Source: Leptolinea sp. UBA5366 (GTDB taxonomy: Bacteria; Chloroflexota; Anaerolineae; Anaerolineales; Anaerolineaceae). From it: a DNA stretch of 44,494 bases. This document shows positions 16,562-24,990 of the stretch, piece after piece; the first letter of the stretch is position 1, and every line of letters begins with the position of its first letter. The notes under the pieces were generated by a model. That model was not told the origin of the DNA. It searched no databases and was given only the letters and a program-made list of their open reading frames with translations. Made by a program: the position numbers and the translations under genes. The stretch lies in the NCBI GenBank assembly GCA_002407845.1, contig DHPK01000036.1, positions 1 through 44,494 on the forward strand, in the 5' to 3' direction.

Positions 16562-17842
16562 TCAGGCGGCTGGCTGATCGTAGGATGGATCAAGGCGCCG
16601 GACTGGCATGGATCGTTCCAGCTGAAACATTGCCGGAATAAACATCATGCTGCTCGAGATAATTAAGATCCCGATTCCGCTGAAAATGTACCAGAAATGG
16701 ACGCCCATCGTTTCGGCGATCGGGCCTGACGCGATCATTGCAGCCGGAACCGAGATATTGATCAGGCTTGTCAAAATTGAGAAAACTCTGCCCTGCATTT
16801 CAGGTCTGGTGTGCGCCTGCAGCAATGCGTTAAAGTTCGCCAAACTTAAGGATTCCCCGATACCGGCTAATCCCCAGCCAAAAACTGCCAGCGCGAATTG
16901 ATCGGGGTTGGCGATGCCAACCAAGAAAACACCGAAACCGAACACGAGATCGCCGGTGATACTGGTCTTTATCCGGCTGCTGAATCCTTTCCAGACGATC
17001 ATCAGAATCCCGCCAATAACAATGCCGGTTCCAAAGGCGATGCCGATAATGCTCATGTTCGTCTCAGTTCCCCGAAAATACTTGAAAACGAGCAGCGGCA
17101 GCAGACTTTCTGCCGGCATCAGCAGCAAGTTCGTTACAGATACATATTTTAAAAGGGTGAACAGACCTGGTGTCCGTTTAACATATTTGAATCCAATTTT
17201 CAACTCCTCTTTGGAGCGATTTAGGACTTCACGGAAGTTCAGGTTCAGTTTTGCATTCGATTTGACGCTCGGGATGCTGATGAACATCAAGGGGATCATT
17301 CCACCGATAGCGGCGATCAGGTCAACAGTTAGAATTGACTGCATTGGGATCGTCCGCAGGCAGATGGCAGCCAAAATCGGACCGATTATGTTTGAGATTC
17401 CGCGGGCGATGTAATCAATCGCATTGACGTGCGTCAGATGGTTGTGGGGCACAATCAGCGAGGCTGCTGATTCAAAGGTCGGCCAGCGCACAACGTTAAA
17501 CAGGGAACGGAAAAGGATCGCAGCCAGAATCATGACTGGACTGATTTGACCAGTTCTAAAAGCGATGCCCAGTAAAATGGAGACGATTGCCATTCCGTAT
17601 CCGGAAAAGATCAGGATGGATTTCCGGCTGCAGCGATCGATCAGCGGACCGATCATCGGTCCGACAAAAATATCGGGTAAGAACAATGCGAGGGTAGCCA
17701 TCGCGAGATAGATTGCCGAACCGGTTTTCTCAGTCAGCCACCAAATTAAGACGAACTGAATAATGGATGCGGCCAGCAATGAAAAAATTTGACCAATCCA
17801 CAAAAAACTAAACTTTATGTACCATTTATTATTTTTTATCAT
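16562..17842 (-). CDS. MFS transporter of the MFS_3 (macrolide/enterobactin efflux-like) group
   Basis: 426 residues with about twelve membrane helices. The N-terminal FLWIGQIFSLLAASIIQFVLIWWLTEKTGSA and the loop PDIFVGPMIGPLIDRCSRK (motif A-like) place it with MefA/EntS-type proton-driven exporters. The ATG at 17842 with AGGA 8 nt upstream is preferred to the longer frame from 17908. It faces the methyltransferase gene and seems monocistronic. The substrate is unknown. Confidence 0.85.
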   Translation of the reverse strand: MIKNNKWYIKFSFLWIGQIFSLLAASIIQFVLIWWLTEKTGSAIYLAMATLALFLPDIFVGPMIGPLIDRCSRKSILIFSGYGMAIVSILLGIAFRTGQISPVMILAAILFRSLFNVVRWPTFESAASLIVPHNHLTHVNAIDYIARGISNIIGPILAAICLRTIPMQSILTVDLIAAIGGMIPLMFISIPSVKSNAKLNLNFREVLNRSKEELKIGFKYVKRTPGLFTLLKYVSVTNLLLMPAESLLPLLVFKYFRGTETNMSIIGIAFGTGIVIGGILMIVWKGFSSRIKTSITGDLVFGFGVFLVGIANPDQFALAVFGWGLAGIGESLSLANFNALLQAHTRPEMQGRVFSILTSLINISVPAAMIASGPIAETMGVHFWYIFSGIGILIISSSMMFIPAMFQLERSMPVRRLDPSYDQPAA

Positions 17843-18028
17843 ATAAAAATCCTGAACCAAGACAAAGCGAATCGCCAGCTGGCCGGATAACCTGTGCGTC
17901 AAGATCACCTGCGGGAACAGGGCTGTGCATTATCCGAAACAGACCCGCAAAATTAATGCGAAAATTTTGCGCGATTCTTACGAACCCGTCGTAAAGACGT
18001 AGGTCTAATTAGGGTTGTATGGGAGGGT

Positions 18029-18196
18029 TCAGGTGTAGGAGTACTTGCGGCGCTGGAATATTTCGCACCAGTTTCGGCGCTTAATCCCACAGCTTTTTTC
18101 GTAGAACTGATTGAAGATCGTGATGTCGTAGGTATTCAGGGTACGAACGCGTATCACATCCTGACGAGTTGTTTCTTGATCTTCTAAGGTATTCAT
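18029..18196 (-). CDS. Possible 55-residue small protein with a structured leader
   Basis: A complete ATG-TGA frame in an otherwise empty 750-bp gap. The product is hydrophilic (MNTLEDQETTRQDVIRVRTL, then YDITIFNQFYEKSCGIKRR and a basic C-terminus) with protein-like composition and no family recognised. Upstream on the same strand are a TATACT box (18279-18284) and a nested hairpin (18215-18249). A weak GGTGA precedes the ATG. It could be a small gene, an excised transposase fragment or chance. Confidence 0.4.
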   Translation of the reverse strand: MNTLEDQETTRQDVIRVRTLNTYDITIFNQFYEKSCGIKRRNWCEIFQRRKYSYT

Positions 18197-18214
18197 GAGT
18201 CACCAACTTTGGCC

Positions 18215-18249
18215 GCCGGTTAGTCTGTTGGATAGGCTGATTTCCCGGC
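18215..18249 (-). other. Nested inverted repeat upstream of the small frame
   Basis: GCCGG (18215-18219) pairs with CCGGC (18245-18249), and within it AGTCT pairs with AGGCT, one pair being G-U, around GTTGGAT. It would form in the 5' leader of the small frame. No known riboswitch class matches. Confidence 0.35.
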
Positions 18250-18494
18250 AACCTTAATAAAAACCTGCCTATGAGACCAGTATACCACATCATTTTTGGG
18301 AGTTTTGCAAGGGGAACAGCGGACTATTTTGAGAATTTCGGAGCCTGATCCTTTACCTTTACAGAACAAAGCAATGTTTATAAATTTTATTGATTATAAT
18401 ACGAAGGCATGGAGACGCTTTCATCAAATCGATATGTCTGAACAATAATGAATGAAGCCATTTGTGTATGAAAAAAAAGTTACAAGGAAATCAT

Positions 18495-18522
18495 GCTCAA
18501 TTGAGCCTATTCTATGTATAAT
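18495..18522 (+). promoter_or_regulatory. Promoter and palindrome of the BMP-type importer operon
   Basis: A TATAAT box (18517-18522) is preceded by a perfect 12-bp palindrome GCTCAATTGAGC (18495-18506) in the -35/spacer region, a good position for a repressor or activator. The -35 hexamer itself is poor. The region 18294-18494 holds no gene that I can support. Confidence 0.5.
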
Positions 18523-18597
18523 GAAAGCGAATTAATTAAAATCTTCAGGGGTTTAATTCCCAAATCCCAAATTTTGCCGGATGGAGGATCTTATTGA

Positions 18598-19671
18598 ATG
18601 ATCAGTAAACTGCGTTCATTATTCAACAAAACTTTTGACGCGATCATTCCCCTTTTTGCGACGCTGCTGGCGTTATTTCTCGGCGTGTTTATGCTTAAGG
18701 CGCTTGGAAAAGACCCGCTCGCTGCCTATGCCGCGCTCTTTGAAGGCGCATTCGGGAGTCAGCGGGCGATCATCCAGACCATTATCAAGGCGACGCCTTT
18801 GCTTTTGGTCGGGATCGGCGTCTGTATCGCATTTCGCGGCGGGGTGATCAACATTGGAGGCGAAGGCCAGATCATTGTTGGAGCGTTAGCCTCCGCTGCG
18901 TTTGCCCTTTATGTGCCGATTCAATCTCGCTGGATAATGATTCCGCTGTGTTTGTTGACCTCAATGCTGGCAGGTGCAATCTGGGGAGGCGTTCCTGGAA
19001 TCCTGAAAGCGAAATTGGGGGTCAATGAGATCCTGACGACTGTGATGATGAACTCAATCGCGGTCTACCTGTCCAACTTTCTGTTACGCGGGCCGATGAT
19101 TGATCCGCATGAAATTGAGATGGGAACCCGAGCCGCGCAAACTGCGCTGCTGCCGGAATACACGTTCTTAACGCGTCTCGCTCCGCCGACCCAGCTGAAC
19201 ACCGGCACGATTCTCGCGTTGATTCTGGCTGGCGTTGCCTTCGTGATGCTTTTCAAAACGACCATCGGCTATCGCATTCGTGCAGTTGGCAAGAGCGCTG
19301 ACGCTTCCCGCTACGCCGGCATCAAAGTTCCTTTCTATCAGGCACTGGCTTTGATTTTAGGCGGTTCCATGGCAGGACTGGCAGGCGGAATTGAAGTCTT
19401 GGGCGTTCAGCACCGCGTGATGGAAAATATCTCTGCCAACTATGGCTTCAATGGAATTGTTACCGCGCTGTTTGGCAGTTTGCATCCGCTCGGCACGATC
19501 CCTGCTGCCTTTTTATTCGGCGGACTGATGGTGGGCGGCAATAAACTGCAGCGGACCGTTCAGGTTCACTCGGCTTTTATCGATACCCTGCTCGGGATCA
19601 TTGTTTTATTCGTTGTCGCGGCGAAGATTTTCTCAACCAGACGATCAAAGAAGAGGGCAATCAATGGATAA
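18598..19671 (+). CDS. Nucleoside-type ABC importer permease 1 (NupP/YufP-like)
   Basis: 357 residues with about nine to ten membrane segments. GVCIAFRGGVINIGGEGQIIVGAL (about 77-100), VNEILTTVMMNSIA and the loop AVGKSADASRYAGIKVPFYQ are diagnostic of the BPD_transp_2 permeases that work with BMP-family binding proteins. These importers usually carry purine or pyrimidine nucleosides. It overlaps permease 2 by 8 bp and has GGAGG before the start. Confidence 0.92.
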   Translation: MISKLRSLFNKTFDAIIPLFATLLALFLGVFMLKALGKDPLAAYAALFEGAFGSQRAIIQTIIKATPLLLVGIGVCIAFRGGVINIGGEGQIIVGALASAAFALYVPIQSRWIMIPLCLLTSMLAGAIWGGVPGILKAKLGVNEILTTVMMNSIAVYLSNFLLRGPMIDPHEIEMGTRAAQTALLPEYTFLTRLAPPTQLNTGTILALILAGVAFVMLFKTTIGYRIRAVGKSADASRYAGIKVPFYQALALILGGSMAGLAGGIEVLGVQHRVMENISANYGFNGIVTALFGSLHPLGTIPAAFLFGGLMVGGNKLQRTVQVHSAFIDTLLGIIVLFVVAAKIFSTRRSKKRAING

Positions 19672-20596
19672 TTTATTCAATCCCGAAACGATTTTTGGCA
19701 TCATTGGGATGGCTGTCACATTAGCGATGCCCTACCTGTATGCGGCAATTGGTGAATTATTTGATCAGACTGCCGGCTGTTACAACCTTGGTACTGAGGG
19801 GATCATGATGATGGGGGCTTTTTCAGCCTTCTACGTCGTCTATGAAACTGGCAATCTGGGGTTCGGTGTTTTGGCGGCGGCAATCGTCGGTTTGCTGATG
19901 GGGCTGATTATGGCAGTTATCAGCGTGACGTTCAAAGCAGAACAGGGCATCAGCGGTATCGGTCTGACCATGTTTGGTGTCGGTCTTTCTTCGCTGCTGT
20001 TTAAAACTTTGCTGAATGGGACAGTGCTGTCCGTCAAGGGTTTTAAAAGTATCCGGATTCCGATCCTGGGCGACATCCCATATATCGGAGATGCGTTTTT
20101 CAACCACAACATCATGGTTTATGTCGCCTATTTGTTGATCCCGATTGCCTCGATCATTCTGTATAAGACGACGCTGGGTTTGAAGATCAGAGCGGTCGGT
20201 CAGAACCCGCAGGCGGCGGATACGCTCGGCGTTTCTGTCAACAAAATCCGCTATCTGTGCGTTTGCGGCGGCGCGATTTTAGCCGGAATTGCCGGGGCGA
20301 CTTTTTCGATTGCAAACATTAACATGTTCCAGGAGAAAATGACCAATGGAACCGGTTATATCGCGGTTGCGCTGGTCTATTTCAGCGGTTGGAAACCCTG
20401 GCGCGTGCTGCTTGGCGCTCTGCTGTTCAGCTTTGTCAATGCGCTTCAGCTGCGGATGCAGGTGCTCGGCATCAATATTCCATCAGATATTGCAATGATG
20501 ATGCCCTACCTGCTGACGATTGTGACCCTGATTTTTGTCAAAAGCCGTGATAAGCCGGCAGCGCTTGCCGTTCCATACGAACGCAGTGAAAATTAA
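19664..20596 (+). CDS. Nucleoside-type ABC importer permease 2 (NupQ/YufQ-like)
   Basis: 310 residues with about eight membrane segments. YLYAAIGELFDQTAGCYNLGTEGIMMMGAF and the loop AVGQNPQAADTLGVSVNKIRY match the second permease of BMP-type importers. The ATG at 19664 with AAGAGGG upstream is preferred to the longer frame from 19601. It is translationally coupled to permease 1. Confidence 0.92.
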   Translation: MDNLFNPETIFGIIGMAVTLAMPYLYAAIGELFDQTAGCYNLGTEGIMMMGAFSAFYVVYETGNLGFGVLAAAIVGLLMGLIMAVISVTFKAEQGISGIGLTMFGVGLSSLLFKTLLNGTVLSVKGFKSIRIPILGDIPYIGDAFFNHNIMVYVAYLLIPIASIILYKTTLGLKIRAVGQNPQAADTLGVSVNKIRYLCVCGGAILAGIAGATFSIANINMFQEKMTNGTGYIAVALVYFSGWKPWRVLLGALLFSFVNALQLRMQVLGINIPSDIAMMMPYLLTIVTLIFVKSRDKPAALAVPYERSEN

Positions 20597-20660
20597 GTTT
20601 AGATTTGTTGATATCGTCAATTACCTGCAGAATCATGCAGAGAAAATTAAAGGAGAAAAA

Positions 20661-21644
20661 ATGCTTAAAAAGAATTCTATCGTTGTATTGTTCATAATCG
20701 CAATCCTGGCTATGGCAGCGCTTCCGGTTGCTGCTGCAGACGATGTATTTCAGGTCGCGATGATCATGCCCTCAAAAATTAATGACTATTCATTCAGTCA
20801 GTCAATGTATGAGGCTCTGAAAGTTCTTGAGTCAACTTTTCCTGAAGGCGGATTTGAATTAGTTTACTCAGAAGACATGTTCAACGTAGCCGACGCCCGC
20901 GAAGCCATCCGCGACTATGCTGACATGGGATACGATCTTGTGATCGCCCATGGTTCACAGTATGGCACGTCGCTGCAGGAAATTGCTCCGGATTATCCGG
21001 AAACTGCATTTGCCTGGGGAAATGGAACTGAATTCTATGGCCAGCCAAACATTTCAGTTTATCAGGCACGCGCAGAACAGGGCGGTTACGTCTTTGGTCA
21101 GGTCGCTGCCAAATATACCAATAATGGCAAACTTGGTGTCTGCGGTCCGGTTGAATCAGGCGATGCGAAGACCTATATCGATGGATTTAAGAATGGCGCG
21201 AGTGAAGCAGGCTCACCTGTCAGCGTGACCTACACTTCCTCATTCTCGGATGTCTCCCTGATGTCAGCTGCTGCACAGACGCACATGGATGAAGGCGCAA
21301 CCCTTCTGACCGGCACTTCCCAGTCCATTCCGGGCGCAGTCAGCGTTGTGAAAGAAAACAACGGTATTTGGATGGGCGTCCAGTGGGACACCATTCCGCT
21401 TGCACCAGAGAACGTTTTGGTAAGTCTGGTTTATGACTGGTCACCGATCCTGAACGACATCGTCAGCAATATGAAAGAGGGATCTTTCGGCGGTCGTGCT
21501 TATGATCTGACTTTCAAGGACGGCGGTTTGAAATTTGTCTGGAACACTGAAAACATGGAAATCGATCCTGAATTGATCGCCATGGCAGACGATCTGGCAG
21601 CAAAAATCACTGCCGGTGAAATCAGCCCGCTTCCGGCTCAGTAA
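20661..21644 (+). CDS. BMP-family solute-binding protein of the importer
   Basis: 327 residues. A signal peptide (KNSIVVLFIIAILAMAALPVAAA) without a lipobox cysteine precedes a PnrA/BMP (Bmp domain) fold: FQVAMIMPSKINDYSFSQSMYEAL, YDLVIAHGSQYG, QGGYVFGQVAAKYT, GANLLT-like EGATLLTGTSQSIPG. Such proteins bind nucleosides. AGGAG lies 5 nt before the ATG. The lack of a lipid anchor differs from Firmicutes PnrA and matches the other binding proteins in this window. Confidence 0.9.
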   Translation: MLKKNSIVVLFIIAILAMAALPVAAADDVFQVAMIMPSKINDYSFSQSMYEALKVLESTFPEGGFELVYSEDMFNVADAREAIRDYADMGYDLVIAHGSQYGTSLQEIAPDYPETAFAWGNGTEFYGQPNISVYQARAEQGGYVFGQVAAKYTNNGKLGVCGPVESGDAKTYIDGFKNGASEAGSPVSVTYTSSFSDVSLMSAAAQTHMDEGATLLTGTSQSIPGAVSVVKENNGIWMGVQWDTIPLAPENVLVSLVYDWSPILNDIVSNMKEGSFGGRAYDLTFKDGGLKFVWNTENMEIDPELIAMADDLAAKITAGEISPLPAQ

Positions 21645-21662
21645 ACTTAATCTATAAAAGTT

Positions 21663-21694
21663 ATGGCGATACCTGATTGATCAGGTATCGCCAT
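21663..21694 (+). terminator. Hairpin after the BMP binding-protein gene
   Basis: A perfect 14-bp stem (ATGGCGATACCTGA) with TTGA loop. The T run is weak, so read-through to the ATPase gene is likely. It probably favours high binding-protein and low ATPase levels. A TTGACA at 21729-21734 hints at a secondary promoter, but its -10 is poor. Confidence 0.6.
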
Positions 21695-21799
21695 CTTCAT
21701 CCGTGCAAAATTTCTGTTGCCAGGCGATTTGACAAATTGCAGTGCGTCACAAGTTTTGCAGAAAGATTCAGAAAACTTCGATTTTTATAAGGAAGAGCA

Positions 21800-23365
21800 A
21801 TGGCAGAAAAAAGAATAACCTACCCAAAATCAGACCATATCAAGAAGCTGCAGATGATCGACATCACCAAACGCTTTCCGGGCGTTTTAGCGAATGACCG
21901 GGTTAATTTGGAAGTAAATGAGGGCGAAATTCTGGCTTTGCTGGGAGAAAACGGGGCAGGCAAGAGCACACTGATGAAACAGCTGTATGGTCTCTACACG
22001 CCGGACAGCGGACAGATCCTTATTAATGGGAAGGAAGTTGTTTTTCATTCTCCCACTGACGCAATCAATGCAGGGATTGGAATGATCCACCAGCATTTCA
22101 TGCTGGTTTCGAATCTGACAGTGGTCGAAAATGTTGCGCTCGGTTTGAAATCGAGCAGAGCTCCTTTTCTTGATTTGAAGGTGGTCGAACGCCGGATGAT
22201 GGACATCTGCGATACCTACAATCTCAAACTTGATCCGAAACGCTATATCTGGGAATTAGCAGTCGGAGAACAACAGCGCGTTGAAATCGTGAAAGCGCTC
22301 TATCGGGGGGCAGATCTATTGATCCTCGATGAGCCGACCGCCGTGTTGACGCCGCAAGAAGTGGATGAATTCTTTGTCATCCTCAAAAAGATGGCTGAAG
22401 CCATGCATTCCCTGATTTTCATTTCACACAAATTGAATGAAGTCATTGAGATCAGCGACCGGGTGACGGTGCTGCGGGATGGCTGCAGCGTGGGTTCGGT
22501 GAAAAACGAGAACATCACGAAAACGGATCTGGCAGAAAAAATGGTTGGGCGCCCGGTGGTGCTGCAATACGACCGTTCGCCTCTGAACCGGCGCGAAGTC
22601 CGGCTGAAGGTCGAGGACCTTTATGTGCCGAACGACTGGGACGAGGACAAGGTCTGCGGTGTCTCACTCGAAATTCATGGCGGTGAAATCCTCGGGCTGG
22701 CGGGCGTTTCCGGCAACGGCCAGCGCGAACTGGCGCAAGCCTTATCAGGCCTGCGGGCAGCGTCGAAGGGCAAGATTTATTTGGACGGGGTTGACGTGAC
22801 CAAGGCAGCGCCTTATGAGCACAATCTAGCCGGCCAGTCCTACATTCCTGAGGAACGTAACAAAGAAGGCATCATCAAGGATTTTGTGATTACAGAAAAC
22901 TTTATCCTTGAAGATCATGATAAAGAGCCTTATTCAAAGAATTCAATATTCAACTTTAAAAATATTGACCGGGAGACCCAGCGCGCAGTTGACGCATTTG
23001 CGGTCAAAACGCCGAACCTCAAGACAATGGTCAAGAATCTTTCCGGCGGTAACGTGCAGAAGTTGATTTTGGCACGTGAACTGAGCCGGAAACCGCGCGT
23101 CCTGATCGCCGCGCAGCCGACCCGCGGGGTCGACATCGGCGCTTCTGAATACATCCATCTGCGACTGCTTGAACAGCGGGATTTGGGAATGGCGACTTTG
23201 TTGATTTCAGAAGACTTGGATGAGATTCGCGCATTGTCCGATCGGATTGCAGTAATTTTTGACGGCAGAATCGTCGGGATCGTCGATGGTCCGAGCGCAA
23301 CTTCGGAAATGCTGGGCTTGATGATGGCAGGCGTTCCACTCGAAGAAGCCCAACAGAAAAAATAA
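21800..23365 (+). CDS. Nucleoside-type ABC importer, double ATPase (NupO/YufO-like)
   Basis: 521 residues with two ABC domains. The first has Walker A GENGAGKST (about 49-57), the family-specific signature LAVGEQQR and Walker B LLILDEPTAVLTPQE. The second has LAGVSGNGQRELAQAL and NLSGGNVQKLILARELS. The retained D-loop and the QPTRGVDIGA box complete the YufO pattern. It follows the binding-protein gene after a hairpin, so the order permease-permease-BMP-ATPase differs from the more usual BMP-ATPase-permease-permease. Confidence 0.92.
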   Translation: MAEKRITYPKSDHIKKLQMIDITKRFPGVLANDRVNLEVNEGEILALLGENGAGKSTLMKQLYGLYTPDSGQILINGKEVVFHSPTDAINAGIGMIHQHFMLVSNLTVVENVALGLKSSRAPFLDLKVVERRMMDICDTYNLKLDPKRYIWELAVGEQQRVEIVKALYRGADLLILDEPTAVLTPQEVDEFFVILKKMAEAMHSLIFISHKLNEVIEISDRVTVLRDGCSVGSVKNENITKTDLAEKMVGRPVVLQYDRSPLNRREVRLKVEDLYVPNDWDEDKVCGVSLEIHGGEILGLAGVSGNGQRELAQALSGLRAASKGKIYLDGVDVTKAAPYEHNLAGQSYIPEERNKEGIIKDFVITENFILEDHDKEPYSKNSIFNFKNIDRETQRAVDAFAVKTPNLKTMVKNLSGGNVQKLILARELSRKPRVLIAAQPTRGVDIGASEYIHLRLLEQRDLGMATLLISEDLDEIRALSDRIAVIFDGRIVGIVDGPSATSEMLGLMMAGVPLEEAQQKK

Positions 23366-23384
23366 TTCAGCATGATCTTTCAAT

Positions 23385-23412
23385 AAAGGGAATCCATTCA
23401 CGGATTCCCTTT
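23385..23412. terminator. Terminator between convergent transcripts
   Basis: AAAGGGAATCC and its perfect complement around ATTCAC, followed by ACTTTATT. It ends the ATPase transcript and may also serve the minus-strand pair. Confidence 0.7.
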
Positions 23413-23493
23413 ACTTTATTAACGAAATCTGAATTTACGTCTGACTAAACTTTTAAAAAATGATGATCGAAAATTAGCAGCTTGATTAAAAGA

Positions 23494-23910
23494 TCAGTAC
23501 TTCTTTTGAAAATCCGACATGAAGTAATAAGTCAAGACCCAATAGGCGATGAAAACCAGCACGATGATCAGTGTGAACCATAATGGCGCGTCAAGCAGGA
23601 TGCTGATGTAAGCCAGAATGATTAGCAGCCATTGCGTAATGTCACCGGCTTTTGCCTTGGCTTTTTCCCGGATGAACGTGCTTCTTTCATCCGTAATTTC
23701 GATGTTTTGCTTTGCTGCGAGGTCGGGATGCTTCTTTTCCCAGCTGATCATGACGAAATTTGAGATAGCAAAACAGAAAAACGAGATCGCCACGCCAATG
23801 ATCACCCCTTGGATTTGCTTAGCTAAGGAAGCTCGAAAAATGATCAGGAATCCGATCAGCAAAATGCCTAAAAGGAACTCTAATACTGCAATGATGGTTT
23901 TCGATTTCAT
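23494..23910 (-). CDS. Small membrane protein paired with an XRE regulator
   Basis: 138 residues with four predicted membrane helices in two hairpins (about 7-27, 33-55, 92-107, 110-130) flanking a charged cytoplasmic loop (EITDERSTFIREKAKAKAG). The ITDERxxxI stretch resembles the DUF2178 group, membrane proteins often encoded right after a YozG-type helix-turn-helix regulator, as here (3-nt gap). Function unknown. Confidence 0.75.
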   Translation of the reverse strand: MKSKTIIAVLEFLLGILLIGFLIIFRASLAKQIQGVIIGVAISFFCFAISNFVMISWEKKHPDLAAKQNIEITDERSTFIREKAKAKAGDITQWLLIILAYISILLDAPLWFTLIIVLVFIAYWVLTYYFMSDFQKKY

Positions 23911-23913
23911 TCG

Positions 23914-24108
23914 TTACTCCTCATAAATAAAAATATCTTCGATGTTCATCTCGAAGAACCGGGCGATTTTAAATGCCAGCAGAATGGAGGGATTGTAACG
24001 CCCGTTTTCCAAGGATCCGATCGTCTGCCGGGATACGTTCAAGCTGGTTGCCAGCTCTTCTTGTGTGATGTTAGTTTTCTTGCGAATTTCCTCCAACCGA
24101 TTTTTCAA
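23914..24108 (-). CDS. XRE-family helix-turn-helix regulator (YozG-type)
   Basis: 64 residues, one HTH_3 domain: RLEEIRKKTNITQEELATSL (helices 1-2), VSRQTIGSLENGRYNPSI (recognition helix and the conserved NGRYNPS turn), ending in MNIEDIFIYEE. The start is TTG at 24108 preceded by AGGAAGGA. It leads a two-gene operon and very likely binds the GGAAAG/CTTTCC sites in its own promoter. Confidence 0.92.
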   Translation of the reverse strand: MKNRLEEIRKKTNITQEELATSLNVSRQTIGSLENGRYNPSILLAFKIARFFEMNIEDIFIYEE

Positions 24109-24126
24109 GTCTTCCTTCCTCTCTAA

Positions 24127-24195
24127 ATGGAAAGTTAGCTTTCCAATTTTCTATAATATACAGCGGATTTTCCGAAATGTCAAGTGCGCTTTCCA
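24127..24195 (-). promoter_or_regulatory. Promoter and operator of the XRE operon
   Basis: On the minus strand TTGACA (24178-24183), a 17-nt spacer and TATATT (24155-24160) form a strong sigma-70 promoter. The palindrome GGAAAGTTAGCTTTCC (24129-24144) lies at about the start point, and a third half-site CTTTCC (24189-24194) lies just upstream of the -35 box. This bracketing suggests autorepression. The rest of 24196-24413 shows no supported gene. Confidence 0.7.
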
Positions 24196-24413
24196 TTGTT
24201 CTTTGGCCGTCTACGACCAGGATTTTAATTCGGACTGGCATGAGCAATGCTGTCCCGATCTGTTCGCCTTCAATACATTAGAAAAATATAAAAATGCTGA
24301 ATAACGTAATAAAAGTTGAATCGTAATAATAAATTGAAGAAATGTTTGTGTTAATATGCAAAAGGAAGATGTTTTTTAGAAATATCTGCTAAAACTAAAA
24401 AAGGAGGACAAAA

Positions 24414-24662
24414 ATGGGCATTATTTCTTGGTTAGTTGTCGGTGCATTAGCCGGTTGGATTGCGAGCATGATCATGGGATCGAATGCGCACATGGGACTG
24501 GTTGCAAACATCATCGTCGGCGTTATCGGAGCAGTGATCGGCGGTTTTGTGTTAGGGCTGTTCGGTGTTGGCGGCGACGTTACCGGCATCAATCTCAGCA
24601 GCATCCTCGTGGCGGTATTGGGGTCTTGTATCCTGTTATTTGTGATTAATAAAATTCGATAA
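24414..24662 (+). CDS. GlsB/YeaQ/YmgE family (transglycosylase-associated) membrane protein
   Basis: 82 residues, almost entirely hydrophobic, with three glycine-rich membrane segments (ISWLVVGALAGWIASMIMG; NIIVGVIGAVIGGFVLGLFG; SSILVAVLGSCILLFVINKI). Length and pattern match the Transgly_assoc family, often stress-induced. AAGGAGG precedes the ATG. It is followed by its own terminator. Confidence 0.92.
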   Translation: MGIISWLVVGALAGWIASMIMGSNAHMGLVANIIVGVIGAVIGGFVLGLFGVGGDVTGINLSSILVAVLGSCILLFVINKIR

Positions 24663-24732
24663 GGATTCAGCACGCCGAATATTTAGCGGATCCGCTGTCG
24701 GATAAATAATGTAAGAGATTTGTACTTTGATG

Positions 24733-24760
24733 ATGGAGAGCGGATGCTCTCCATTTTTAA
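24733..24760 (+). terminator. Intrinsic terminator of the GlsB-like gene
   Basis: ATGGAGAGC-GGAT-GCTCTCCAT followed by TTTTT. Confidence 0.8.
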
Positions 24761-24871
24761 ATTAAAAACGCAGAATTATTGAGCAGCAAGTCCTTTTGCT
24801 TTCTCAAAAGCCAATCGAAAATGGAAATGCTAATCGAGACAGAATTGTTATTCCTGTGCCAAAATCAAGGC

Positions 24872-24955
24872 TATAATAGGGGATAATAAAAATTACCTTA
24901 AAAAAAGCTGGACACAAAATGAAGGTGATGTTTTAATTGTATTCCGAAATCGGAA
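24872..24955 (+). promoter_or_regulatory. Possible promoter and operator of the DapA/TTT operon
   Basis: A TATAAT (24872-24877) with a poor -35, and downstream a palindrome TTCCGA-AA-TCGGAA (24942-24955) 36 nt before the start codon. Position fits a repressor site in the leader. No regulator gene is adjacent. Confidence 0.35.
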
Positions 24956-24990
24956 ATCAAAAATTTTTATTTAAATGAGGAGTAGTTAAT

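Noticed and set aside
16898..17414. Plus-strand frames opposite the MFS gene (up to 168 residues)
   Set aside because: They lie fully within a gene with clear homology and have no ribosome site or recognisable motif.
18001..18060. tRNA-like segment around GGGTTCAGGTG
   Set aside because: No cloverleaf could be drawn; acceptor and anticodon stems do not form.
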